Positions 41,354 to 48,650 of a DNA stretch of 64,000 nucleotides are shown here, one piece after another. Source of the stretch: Polyangium sp. y55x31 (GTDB lineage Bacteria > Myxococcota_A > Polyangia > Polyangiales > Polyangiaceae); NCBI RefSeq assembly GCF_029946505.1, contig NZ_JARZHG010000018.1:62001-126000 (forward strand). The letters are read 5' to 3'. The notes under the pieces are model-generated. The model was not told where the DNA came from. It saw nothing but the letters and a program-made list of their open reading frames with translations, and made no database searches. The translations under genes were made by a program, and so were the position numbers. The first letter of the stretch is position 1; the number at the start of each line of letters is the position of its first letter.

Positions 41354-42046
41354 GTGAACGAAAACGAGAGCACGATCCCCGCGCGCCTCGCCGCCGTGCG
41401 CGCGCGCATCGACGAAGCTGCGATCCGAGCAGGGCGGAGCCCGCGCTCGGTGCGGCTCGTCGCGGTGTCGAAGACGAAGCCGGCCGAGGCGATCCGCGCC
41501 GCGTACGACGCGGGCCAGCGCGACTTCGGCGAGAACTACGTGCAAGAGTTGGCCCAGAAGGCCGCGGCGCTCGCGGACCTGCCGGAGCTCAGGCTGCACT
41601 TCATCGGCGCGCTCCAGCGCAACAAGGCGAAACAAGCCGCGAGCGTGGCCGCCGTCATCCACACGGTGGACCGCGAGGAGCTCGCGACGGAGCTCGACAA
41701 GCGCGCCGGCGCGCTCTCGCGCAAGCTCGACGTGCTGCTCGAGGTGAACGTGGGCGGCGAGGCGTCGAAGGCCGGATGCGCGCCCGAGGCCGTCCCCGCG
41801 CTGCTCGAAGCGGCGCGGCGCGCCGAGCATCTGCGCGTCGTCGGGCTCATGGCGATCCCGCCCTACCTCGACGATCCCGAGGCCGTCCGCCCGTACTTCG
41901 CGCGCCTGCGCGCGCTGCGCGATTCGCTCGAAGCGCCCGCGCTCCTGCCCGAGCTGTCGATGGGCATGTCCCACGATTTCCACGTGGCGATCGAGGAGGG
42001 CGCGACGATCGTCCGCGTCGGTACGGCCATCTTCGGCGCGCGATAG
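41354..42046 (+). CDS. YggS/PLPHP-family pyridoxal phosphate homeostasis protein
   Basis: A 230-residue single-domain TIM-barrel PLP protein. The PLP lysine lies in LVAVSKTKP. FGENYVQELAQK, LHFIGALQRNK, LEVNVGGEASKAGC, LMAIPPY and LSMGMSHDF(H/W)-type sequence followed by GTAIFGAR match the YggS/PROSC family, which binds and buffers PLP. The GTG start has GAGG at proper distance. It is the usual length for the family. The next gene follows by 38 bases and may be co-transcribed. Confidence 0.93.
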   Translation: MNENESTIPARLAAVRARIDEAAIRAGRSPRSVRLVAVSKTKPAEAIRAAYDAGQRDFGENYVQELAQKAAALADLPELRLHFIGALQRNKAKQAASVAAVIHTVDREELATELDKRAGALSRKLDVLLEVNVGGEASKAGCAPEAVPALLEAARRAEHLRVVGLMAIPPYLDDPEAVRPYFARLRALRDSLEAPALLPELSMGMSHDFHVAIEEGATIVRVGTAIFGAR

Positions 42047-42084
42047 CCTTCGCGAAAGAGGCGGCCTAGAGTTCGATCATCCCC

Positions 42085-42609
42085 ATGCGCGGTCCTCTCC
42101 GTTCCATCGCTGCCACGCCGAGCGTGCTCGCTTGCGCGGGGACGATCGGCCTCTTCGGTTGCGCGCCGGCCATGCCCGTGTCGATGGGCCATCCGCTGCT
42201 CGGCGCGACGTCGCCGCCGTTTCACGAGACCACGATCGACGAGCGCTCGGTCGACGTGCCGGGCACGCTCCGCACGCACGTGACCGTGATCGATTTCTGG
42301 GCGTCGTGGTGCGGCTCGTGTCAGCAGACGATGCCTGCGCTCGAGCGGCTTTATCAGGATCGACGCGCCGAGGGGCTCGTGGTCGTGGGCGTGAGCGTGG
42401 ACGACAGCGCGGATGAAGCCGCGCGCGGGGCCGAGGCGTTCGGGGTGTCGTTCCCGATCGTGCACGACGACGGGCACGGGCTTCAGTACGCGTTCGGGGT
42501 GTCGGAGGTGCCGACGACGTTCGTGGTCGATCGGTCGGGGACGGTGCGCTTCGTGGGGCGTGATCCGTCGAGCATCCAGCGCGCGGTGGTCGCGCTCATG
42601 GACCGGTGA
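42085..42609 (+). CDS. TlpA/thioredoxin-like lipoprotein
   Basis: A 174-residue thioredoxin-fold protein with an N-terminal signal and lipobox GLFGC (Cys26). The redox motif is WCGSC (Cys76 and Cys79), where TlpA/ResA members have WCxPC or WCxSC. The cis-proline is in VSEVPTTFVVD. It would act in the periplasm, reducing or forming disulfides, for example for cytochrome c maturation or in the many Cys-rich lipoproteins of this organism; the target is inferred. The stop lies just before the rarA start (TGAG-ATG). Confidence 0.9.
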   Translation: MRGPLRSIAATPSVLACAGTIGLFGCAPAMPVSMGHPLLGATSPPFHETTIDERSVDVPGTLRTHVTVIDFWASWCGSCQQTMPALERLYQDRRAEGLVVVGVSVDDSADEAARGAEAFGVSFPIVHDDGHGLQYAFGVSEVPTTFVVDRSGTVRFVGRDPSSIQRAVVALMDR

Positions 42610-42610
42610 G

Positions 42611-44158
42611 ATGACGGCCCGACGAACCGCTCGCGGCGGCGAGAAAGACGCGGGCCCGACGCTGTTCGAGGCCGCGCTGAAGCGTGATCCGAAGCTCGCG
42701 GAGCTCGTGCCGCTCGCCGAACGGATGCGACCGCGCGCGCTCTCGGACCTCGTCGGGCAAGAGCACCTCGTCGGCGAGGGGAAGCTGCTCGCGCATGCGA
42801 TCGCGGCCGATCGGGTGCCGTCGATGATCCTGTGGGGGCCGCCGGGATCGGGCAAGACGACGCTCGCGCGGATCGTGGCGGAGTCGACGCGGGCGCGGTT
42901 CGTCCCGTTCAACGCGGTGCTCGGCGGCGTGCCGGAATTGCGGCAAGTGATGGCCGCGGCGAAGGAGGCACGCGCGTACGAGGGGAAGCGGACGATCCTC
43001 TTCGTCGACGAGATCCACCGGTTCAACCGCGCGCAGCAGGACGCGTTCTTGCCGCACGTGGAGGACGGGACGATCACGCTGATCGGCGCGACCACGGAAA
43101 ACCCTTCGTTCGCGGTGAACGCGCCGCTGCTGTCGCGGTGTCGCGTCTTCCGGCTGAACCTGCTCGACGAGAAGGGGATCCGGGAGCTTCTGGGGCGCGC
43201 GCTCGAATCGCCGGAGGGGCTCGCGGGGTCTGTCGGGGCGGACGAGGAGGCGATCGAGGCGATCGCGAAGCTCGCGAGCGGCGACGCGCGGAGAGCGCTG
43301 ACGACGCTGGAGATCGCGGCCGACGAGGCGAAACGTGAGGGCCGCGCGCGGGTGACGCGCGACGACGTGGTGCAGACGAGCGGGCAGAAGACGCTGCTCT
43401 ACGACAAGGCGGGGGAAGAGCACTACAACGTCATCAGCGCGTTCATCAAATCGATGCGCGGATCGGATCCGGACGCGGCGATCTACTGGCTGATGCGCAT
43501 GCTGGAGGCGGGCGACGATCCGCTGTTTCTGCTGCGGCGCATGATGATCTTCGCGAGCGAGGACGTGGGCAACGCCGACCCGCGCGCGCTCGACGTGGCC
43601 GTCGCGGCGGACGCGGCGTTCCAGCGCGTGGGCATGCCGGAGGGGATCTACTTCCTCTCGCAGGCGGCGATCTATCTCGCGTGCGCGCCCAAATCGAACG
43701 CGTGCAACATGGCGTGGAAGGCGGCGCAGGAAGCCGTGCGCGAGCGGGGCAGCCTGCCCGTGCCGATGAGGCTACGCAACGCGGTGACGGGCCTCATGAA
43801 GCGCGAGGGATACGGGACGGGATATCGCTACGCGCACGACGAGAAAGGCGGCGTCGCGTGGGGCGAGACGTACCTGCCGGACGAGATCGCCGGGACGCAC
43901 TTCTACGAGCCGACGGAGCGCGGCTACGAGAAGGTGATCGCCGAGCGCGTGCGATGGGTTCGCGCGCAGCAATCTCGTCACGACGAAGAGGAAGGCTCTG
44001 CTCCCCTCTCCCGCGAGGGAGGTTTGGGGGCGCAGCTCGGCTCGTCCGAGCGTAGCCCCCAAGCGTTGAACGAGGGGACGGGGGTGAGGGAGTCGTCCGG
44101 GGGTGAAGAGAAAACCGATCCGAAGCCTCAATCCTCGAGCGCCGACAAGGCCGACTGA
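42611..44158 (+). CDS. rarA: Replication-associated recombination ATPase RarA/MgsA
   Basis: A 515-residue AAA+ clamp-loader-like ATPase that acts at stalled replication forks. MRPRALSDLVGQEHLVGEG leads into Walker A GPPGSGKT (residues 76-83), Walker B FVDEIHRF (Asp133-Glu134), sensor GATTENPSF and arginine finger LLSRCRVFRL. The C-terminal tetramerisation part (SDPDAAIYWLMRMLEAGDDP, MPEGIYFLSQAAIYLACAPKSN, YLPDEIAGTHFYEPT) is complete. The last 55 codons are not family sequence: they run through a palindromic repeat (44022-44064) and a Ser/Lys tail. The gene end overlaps the convergent TPR gene by 31 bases. Confidence 0.95.
   Translation: MTARRTARGGEKDAGPTLFEAALKRDPKLAELVPLAERMRPRALSDLVGQEHLVGEGKLLAHAIAADRVPSMILWGPPGSGKTTLARIVAESTRARFVPFNAVLGGVPELRQVMAAAKEARAYEGKRTILFVDEIHRFNRAQQDAFLPHVEDGTITLIGATTENPSFAVNAPLLSRCRVFRLNLLDEKGIRELLGRALESPEGLAGSVGADEEAIEAIAKLASGDARRALTTLEIAADEAKREGRARVTRDDVVQTSGQKTLLYDKAGEEHYNVISAFIKSMRGSDPDAAIYWLMRMLEAGDDPLFLLRRMMIFASEDVGNADPRALDVAVAADAAFQRVGMPEGIYFLSQAAIYLACAPKSNACNMAWKAAQEAVRERGSLPVPMRLRNAVTGLMKREGYGTGYRYAHDEKGGVAWGETYLPDEIAGTHFYEPTERGYEKVIAERVRWVRAQQSRHDEEEGSAPLSREGGLGAQLGSSERSPQALNEGTGVRESSGGEEKTDPKPQSSSADKAD
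44022..44064 (-). repeat. 43-bp palindromic dispersed repeat, copy 2
   Basis: The reverse complement of this segment matches the repeat at 11657-11699 with 3 differences in 43 bases and the same boundaries (GCTTGGGGG to CCCCCAAAC). Here it is translated as part of the rarA C-terminal tail. It is flanked on the left by a CTCCCCTCTCCCG segment that also forms the hairpin at 40711-40740. Confidence 0.75.
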
Positions 44159-44442
44159 ATCTCGGACAACGCGTGCGCATCGCCCTTCGCGCGCGCCCGC
44201 GTCACGCCCTCTTCGAGCCACGCACGCCCCTCATCCACGCGCCCCGCCTTCACGAGCATCTGCCCGCACATGAGGTACTGCGGCACGTAGCTCGGATCGA
44301 TGTCGCGAAGCTCGGTGAACGTGCGAAGCGCGTCGTCGATCCGATCGGCCCCCGCGTACTCCATCGCGAGCGCGTACCACGCGAAGGGATCCTTCGATCC
44401 CTTCTGGATCATGCTCTCCAGGACCGCGAGGCGCTTGCTCAC
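44128..44442 (-). CDS. Small TPR-like protein
   Basis: A 104-residue protein starting at the GTG that overlaps the hpt stop (GTGA). It consists of about two and a half tetratricopeptide-like repeats: [56 protein letters not shown], and a capping helix with [15 protein letters not shown]. This pattern is common in deltaproteobacterial short TPR proteins. No enzymatic motif is present. It is translationally coupled to hpt and convergent with rarA, whose tail it overlaps. Confidence 0.85.
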   Translation of the reverse strand: MSKRLAVLESMIQKGSKDPFAWYALAMEYAGADRIDDALRTFTELRDIDPSYVPQYLMCGQMLVKAGRVDEGRAWLEEGVTRARAKGDAHALSEIQSALSALED

Positions 44443-44966
44443 GACCCCGACTCCACGAGCCCGATGAACGGCAAGTTGCGGTAACGCTCGGCCCAGTCGA
44501 GCCCGTAGCCCACGACGAACTTGTCTTCGATCGTGAAGCCCAGGTAGTCGATCGGCACCTGGATGCGCGTGCGCGCGGGCTTGTGCAGGAGCGCGCAGAC
44601 CTTCACGCTCGCGGGCTTGCGCGTGCGGAGCAGGTCGAGCAGGTGCGCGATCGTGAGGCCCGTGTCGACGATGTCCTCGACGATGAGGACGTCGTCGCCC
44701 TCGACGGGCTTGGTGAGGTCGTGGGTGATTTGCACGACGCCCGAGGACTTGGTGCCCTCGCCGTAGCTGCGCACGCCGAGGAACTCCACGCGCATCGGCA
44801 GATCGATGTTGCGCGCGAGGTCGGAGGTGAAGACGAAGCTGCCCTTGAGGACGCAGACGAGGACGAGGTTGCGCCCCGCGTAGTCGCGCGTGATCTCGGC
44901 GCCGAGCTCGCGCACACGCTGCGCGATGCGGTCGGCGTCGATCATCGTGGAGACGTTGGTGGCCAT
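44439..44966 (-). CDS. hpt: Hypoxanthine phosphoribosyltransferase
   Basis: A 175-residue purine salvage enzyme that transfers phosphoribosyl from PRPP to hypoxanthine or guanine. The PRPP motif is [51 protein letters not shown] and [20 protein letters not shown] are standard HPRT segments. The length is normal. It is divergent from the Uma2-like gene with about 95 bases between starts, and first of a unit with the small TPR gene. Confidence 0.95.
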   Translation of the reverse strand: MATNVSTMIDADRIAQRVRELGAEITRDYAGRNLVLVCVLKGSFVFTSDLARNIDLPMRVEFLGVRSYGEGTKSSGVVQITHDLTKPVEGDDVLIVEDIVDTGLTIAHLLDLLRTRKPASVKVCALLHKPARTRIQVPIDYLGFTIEDKFVVGYGLDWAERYRNLPFIGLVESGS

Positions 44967-45061
44967 CGGGAGCGCGAGGTAGCACCGGTGGCGTCGGGCG
45001 CCTAGGTGGACGTGGTCGGGCCACGCTCCCGGCGGGGCTCGTGTCGCGCTAAGCTCGGGTC

Positions 45062-45709
45062 ATGGCTCTCCTCGTCGAACCGTCCGCCCGTCCGGACAAG
45101 CCCGAGCCGCACGCCTGGAGCGCACCGCCGCCGGCCGAGGATCAGCGGGTCATTCTGAACGGGATGACATGGAAGGACTACGAGATCCTGCTCGCCGTCC
45201 GCGGGGACGAGTCCGGCGTACGCATGGCCTACTCGAACGGAGCGATCGAGCTGATGAGTCCTTCCGTCAACCATGAAGGTGTCAAGACGCTGATCGGTCG
45301 GCTGGTCGAGGCCTACGCCGACGAACGAGGGCTCGACCTCAACGGCTATGGCTCGTGGACGCTGAAGAACGCGCTCGTCGAGAAGGGCATCGAGCCAGAC
45401 GAGTGTTACGCGCTCGGCGTGCCGAGCGGCGACGTCCCGCAGCTCGCCATCGAGGTGGTGTGGACGAGTGGCGGCCTGAACAAGCTCGACATCTACCGAA
45501 ACCTCGGCGTGGGCGAGGTCTGGGTCTGGGAGCGAGGCGTGGGCATCACGGTCCACCTGCTCCGGGAAGGGCGGTACGAGAAGGCCTCGACGAGCGCCCT
45601 TTTACCGGAGCTCGATCTGTCGCTTCTTCAGAGCTTCCTCGAGTCGCCGAACCAGAGCCAAGCGGTGCGGGCGTTCCGGCAAGCGCTGCGAGGGTCGACG
45701 GCCGGATGA
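45062..45709 (+). CDS. Uma2-family (DUF820) putative nuclease
   Basis: A 215-residue protein of the Uma2/DUF820 family, which has a PD-(D/E)xK nuclease-like fold and is expanded in cyanobacteria and myxobacteria. YSNGAIELMSPSVNHE, PDECYALG, LAIEVVWTSGGLNKLDIYRNLGVGEVWVWE supply the expected Asp, Glu-x-Val and Lys. The biological role of the family is unsettled; some copies are linked to mobile elements. Its TGA overlaps an ATG that opens the minisatellite frame downstream. No ribosome binding site is evident at the ATG. Confidence 0.88.
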   Translation: MALLVEPSARPDKPEPHAWSAPPPAEDQRVILNGMTWKDYEILLAVRGDESGVRMAYSNGAIELMSPSVNHEGVKTLIGRLVEAYADERGLDLNGYGSWTLKNALVEKGIEPDECYALGVPSGDVPQLAIEVVWTSGGLNKLDIYRNLGVGEVWVWERGVGITVHLLREGRYEKASTSALLPELDLSLLQSFLESPNQSQAVRAFRQALRGSTAG

Positions 45710-45830
45710 CCACGGGTCTCGGCCGGGTGACCATGGGTCCTGGGCGGGTGACCATGGGTCTCGGCCGGGTGACCATGGGTCTCGGCCGGGTGACCACGGG
45801 TCCTGGCGAGGTGACCATGAATTTTGGCGG
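45705..45830 (+). repeat. 21-bp minisatellite, six units
   Basis: Six tandem 21-bp units of the form GGTGACCATGGGTCTCGGCC plus G. Units three (45747-45767) and four (45768-45788) are identical, and the last (45810-45830) has decayed toward A/T. Because 21 is a multiple of 3, all frames stay open. One frame, ATG 45706 to a stop ending at 45999, would give a 97-residue protein with heptapeptide repeats of the type GRVTMGL. Whether it is translated is unknown. Confidence 0.75.
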
Positions 45831-46183
45831 GGCGAGCACGCATGGGCTCGGCTGTCAAGCGGGCGGTTGCTCGATCGGGCAGGCGCGGCCCTCGATCGGA
45901 GGCGCCGGTCCCGTCGCTCATCCAAATGGCGCGGCAGGGCTCGCGGTCGAGAGGGCCGACTTATCGGAGCCGAGATCATGGGCCGAGCCTACGTTGTGAA
46001 TTGTAGGCTTGCCTGCACAAGCTGCTCCGGCACTGAGGACCAGGAACCCGTCACTGCCAGGTCACTACCGCCCTTTTAACGTGGTTCGGGATGGTGATGG
46101 AACCGAGGATCGACCTGCTGTAGACTTGTTGGTCGTTTCGCACACAAGATCGTGGTTTGTCCTAGTACCCCCGAGTGTCGGCC
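45831..46183. other. Non-coding transition into AT-rich cassette
   Basis: A 353-base stretch in which GC content falls from host level to clearly lower values after about 46000. It holds the rest of the open frame that starts in the minisatellite (to 45999), a short hairpin-capable sequence (CCTAC...GTAGG near 45989-46013), and the presumed promoter of the cassette. No supported gene is seen. Confidence 0.4.
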
Positions 46184-46687
46184 ATGTCAAAAAAGAATGA
46201 AACCGAAACACAAATACCGATAGATCTATTTACTCCAATCACGGTCCACGATCCTTCGCCTGAGGACCCCAGGGGACCGCTAGTAATCATGGAGGGCAAG
46301 GTGGGGTACGTCCTTCATAAACGCACAGGAGACGTCGACCTTGACGCCCTTCTGAACAGCACGCACGAAGTTGCGCTGTTGGGTGCCAAATTTGCTGAAT
46401 CGGTAGAAGTGCTTAGGCGTGTCAAAGTGCTTGGAGAGCATACGTCGGCACGAAATGCGGAGGCACCCTATTTGTACTTCTCGCACGCTGTTCCATCTCC
46501 CAGCGTCGAACCCTCAGGCCCCAAACAACAGGAGACGACCGAGGATTTGGCAGCGATCGAGGAGATGTGGGGAGCGGCTGCGCGCACCTGGGAAGACGTT
46601 TCCGATCGAGTTCAAGGATTGGAGAAACTGCTCGGGCAACTTGAAGCTCGACTCTCTGGTCACATTTCCGGCAAAGAGGTCTCGTGA
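46184..46687 (+). CDS. Hypothetical protein of AT-rich cassette, gene 1
   Basis: A 167-residue protein from ATG 46184 (GTG 46175 is an alternative). Codon use is unlike the neighbours: many A/T-ending codons such as AAA, ATA and AAT, with GC near 45-50% by eye. No family is recognised. The N-terminal two-thirds look globular (DLFTPITVHDPSPEDPRG, VIMEGKVGYVLHKRTG). The C-terminal part is helical and charged (AIEEMWGAAARTWEDVSD, LEKLLGQLEARLSGH), so it may interact with the coiled-coil product of the next gene. The stop overlaps the next ATG (TGATG). Transfer from another source is likely. Confidence 0.7.
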   Translation: MSKKNETETQIPIDLFTPITVHDPSPEDPRGPLVIMEGKVGYVLHKRTGDVDLDALLNSTHEVALLGAKFAESVEVLRRVKVLGEHTSARNAEAPYLYFSHAVPSPSVEPSGPKQQETTEDLAAIEEMWGAAARTWEDVSDRVQGLEKLLGQLEARLSGHISGKEVS

Positions 46688-47016
46688 TGGGCTGGGGTGA
46701 CACTGCCAAGGCGGCGTTGGACAAGGCTCTTGAAGCATACAAGGCCGTAGTCAGGCTTGAGGCTCTCATGGAGAGCTTGCTCAAAACCGTCGATGCATTT
46801 GAGCGTCGAACTAATGAGCGCATCGAGGCGCAGAATCGCCAATCCGCGGATAAACTGGACGCGTTCGAGCGGCGCATACGTGAGCTAGAGTCTCGACTTG
46901 CCTCGGTTTCAGGCAAGGTCGACGGCGGATTCACAGAGGCAATAAAAGTTGTGCTTCTGCAACCAGAGATTCAGCGAAAGATGCTCGACAGGTCGGACGT
47001 GCCAAGCGCAGAATAA
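46687..47016 (+). CDS. Coiled-coil hypothetical protein of AT-rich cassette, gene 2
   Basis: A 109-residue protein whose ATG overlaps the stop of the preceding gene by one base, so the two are translationally coupled. It is almost entirely alpha-helical with heptad-like spacing: AKAALDKALEAYKAVVRLEA, VDAFERRTNERIEAQNRQSA, LDAFERRIRELESRLASV. A short C-terminal segment GGFTEAIKVVLLQPEIQRKM follows. Two copies of DAFERR(T/I) suggest an internal duplication. No toxin, antitoxin or phage family is recognised. Base composition is again lower in GC than the host average. A 10-bp hairpin follows immediately. Confidence 0.7.
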   Translation: MGWGDTAKAALDKALEAYKAVVRLEALMESLLKTVDAFERRTNERIEAQNRQSADKLDAFERRIRELESRLASVSGKVDGGFTEAIKVVLLQPEIQRKMLDRSDVPSAE

Positions 47017-47019
47017 ACC

Positions 47020-47044
47020 TTCCGGGAACTGAGGGTTCCCGGAA
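47020..47044 (+). terminator. Hairpin closing the AT-rich cassette
   Basis: A perfect 10-bp stem, TTCCGGGAAC (47020-47029) and GTTCCCGGAA (47035-47044), with a 5-base loop starts 3 bases after the stop of the coiled-coil gene. There is no T-tract, so termination strength is uncertain. Confidence 0.6.
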
Positions 47045-47260
47045 GCCTCCCGGCACAAGAAAAGCGACCAAGGCGTCGCCCCTGCTCCGAAAAATCGTCC
47101 AGCCGCTGTCCAGAAACACCTCCGAGCGCCTCTACTCCTCGGCGTGGCCCCCAACCGAGCCCACGACGCCGCAGAGGCCCTGTTTCTCGCCTACCGAGAC
47201 GGCGTGAAGGAAGACCCCGAGCAGGCTGTGACCTTCGGCTGCCGGCCGCCGGAGGTCTGA
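47033..47260 (+). pseudogene. Possible decayed 3' gene fragment
   Basis: A 76-codon frame open from just after a TGA near 47032 to TGA 47258-47260, without an ATG start. The second half looks protein-like (KHLRAPLLLGVAPNRAHDAA, EALFLAYRDGVKEDPEQAV, ending FGCRPPEV). It may be the remnant of a gene cut by insertion of the AT-rich cassette. The remaining bases to 47358 hold only a C-rich leader of the next gene. The evidence is weak. Confidence 0.25.
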
Positions 47261-47358
47261 GCGACCCGGCGACAGAGCAGGGTTTCCACTCTTTACACCC
47301 CACCCCCCTCCCTCGTACCTTGCCCCACCACCCCCATCCCGTCCCCGGAGAACCGCCG

Positions 47359-48213
47359 ATGTCCGAACACACCCTCGCCAGCCTGGCCAGCGCGCTCGGC
47401 ACGCCCGATCCCGCGCTGCTCGCGGCATTGCTCGACGGCACCACCGAGGCGCAGCTCGTCGCCAAAGGAAAACACGTCGCCTCCTCCCGCGTCCTCACCG
47501 ACGTACGCCGCCTCTATTCGCTCGCTTATTCATTCTGGCAATCGGCCACGCCCGCGCAGAAGGAGGCGCTCCGGGGTTTTTCGGCGGAATTGCTCTCGGT
47601 CGCCGTGCATCAGGCGCTCGCGCTCGACGCCATGCTCGTCGAGCATGAGGAGCGGGGGGATTCGCGGGAGGCTTCGCGCGCGACGCTCGACGCGGCGCTC
47701 AGGGAGGCATTCGAGAAGGCATTGACCCTGCGAGACCAAGCCCGTTCGGTCCTGCTCAAGGTCGCCGGCAATCACGCCGCGGCCGAGGAGGAGGTGAATC
47801 AAGCGGTCGGAACCGCGGAGGATCCGGCCGCGCTCGCGAGGGGGCTCGGCACGCTCGTCGCCCTCGCGAAGAAGTATCTCGGCGAGCCGTCCGGGCCGGT
47901 GAAGACGCGCGCTCAGCTCATGCGACTCGATTTCGAGTACGTCGCGAAGCTCGAGAATGCCGCCGCCACGCTCGCGGCCGCGGCCACGGCCGCCTCGGCG
48001 CGGCCCGCGGGGGAGAAGGTCACGCAAGGGTCGCTCGATCGCGCGGACGGTGTGAATCTCCTCTTGCTCACACACATCATCAGCGCCTTCGAGAATGCCC
48101 ACGAGCAGGACCCGACCATTCCGCGCCTCGTGCCGATCTCGACCCGCCGGATGTTCGAACGGAAAGTGAAAAAGAAGAGCTCCGACGCGGGATCGGCCGG
48201 CGCAATTTCGTGA
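47359..48213 (+). CDS. Hypothetical protein, 284 aa
   Basis: ATG 47359 is chosen because CGGAGA lies upstream and the preceding codons are Pro/His-rich leader. The 284-residue protein is soluble, helical and Ala-rich (TPAQKEALRGFSAELLSVAV, LREAFEKALTLRDQARSVLL, LENAAATLAAAATAASA). No motif is recognised. Two Lys-rich C-terminal stretches (RKVKKKSS) may bind nucleic acid or membrane. Codon use is host-like, so it lies outside the AT-rich cassette. The stop overlaps the thioesterase ATG (TGATG), suggesting co-translation. Confidence 0.75.
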   Translation: MSEHTLASLASALGTPDPALLAALLDGTTEAQLVAKGKHVASSRVLTDVRRLYSLAYSFWQSATPAQKEALRGFSAELLSVAVHQALALDAMLVEHEERGDSREASRATLDAALREAFEKALTLRDQARSVLLKVAGNHAAAEEEVNQAVGTAEDPAALARGLGTLVALAKKYLGEPSGPVKTRAQLMRLDFEYVAKLENAAATLAAAATAASARPAGEKVTQGSLDRADGVNLLLLTHIISAFENAHEQDPTIPRLVPISTRRMFERKVKKKSSDAGSAGAIS

Positions 48214-48650
48214 TGGCCACCGTTCAAAAAGAGCCGCTCCCCGAGCACCTGACGAGCCGCATGACCCTCACCGTCCGCTTCTGCGAGACGGACCTCATGG
48301 GCATCGTGCATCACGCCAATTACCTGACCTACTTCGAAGCCGGCCGCGTCGACTGGCTCCACAAGCGCGGCATCTCCTACGACAAGTGGGTCGAGATGGG
48401 CATCCACCTGCCCGTCGTCGAGGCGAAGCTCCGCTACCGGAAAGCCGCGCGCTTCGACGAGACGCTCGTCGTGGAGACGACGTGCGCCGAGGTGACGCGC
48501 GTGACCGTGCGCTTCAGCTATCGCCTCGTGCGCGGCGCCGACGTGCTCTGCGAAGGCGAGACGCTGCTCGCGTGCGTCGGCAACGAGCTCACGCCGAAGC
48601 GTTTGCCGCCGGAGATCGCCGCGGTGTTTCGAAGCCCCGAGACGGTTTAG
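48213..48650 (+). CDS. Acyl-CoA thioesterase, 4HBT/YbgC type
   Basis: A 145-residue hot-dog fold enzyme. The family active-site segment is ETDLMGIVHHANYLTYFEAGRVDWL, in two parts TDLMGIVHHANY and EAGRVDWL, with the catalytic Asp in the place seen in 4-hydroxybenzoyl-CoA thioesterase and YbgC. It hydrolyses short or aromatic acyl-CoA esters. In gammaproteobacteria ybgC sits with tol-pal; no such genes are adjacent. The ATG overlaps the stop of the preceding gene. The last 4 bases overlap the convergent lipoprotein gene. Confidence 0.9.
   Translation: MATVQKEPLPEHLTSRMTLTVRFCETDLMGIVHHANYLTYFEAGRVDWLHKRGISYDKWVEMGIHLPVVEAKLRYRKAARFDETLVVETTCAEVTRVTVRFSYRLVRGADVLCEGETLLACVGNELTPKRLPPEIAAVFRSPETV

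Noticed and set aside
45705-45830. Minisatellite considered as a CRISPR array
   Set aside because: The 21-bp units are contiguous with no unique spacers, and no cas genes are present.
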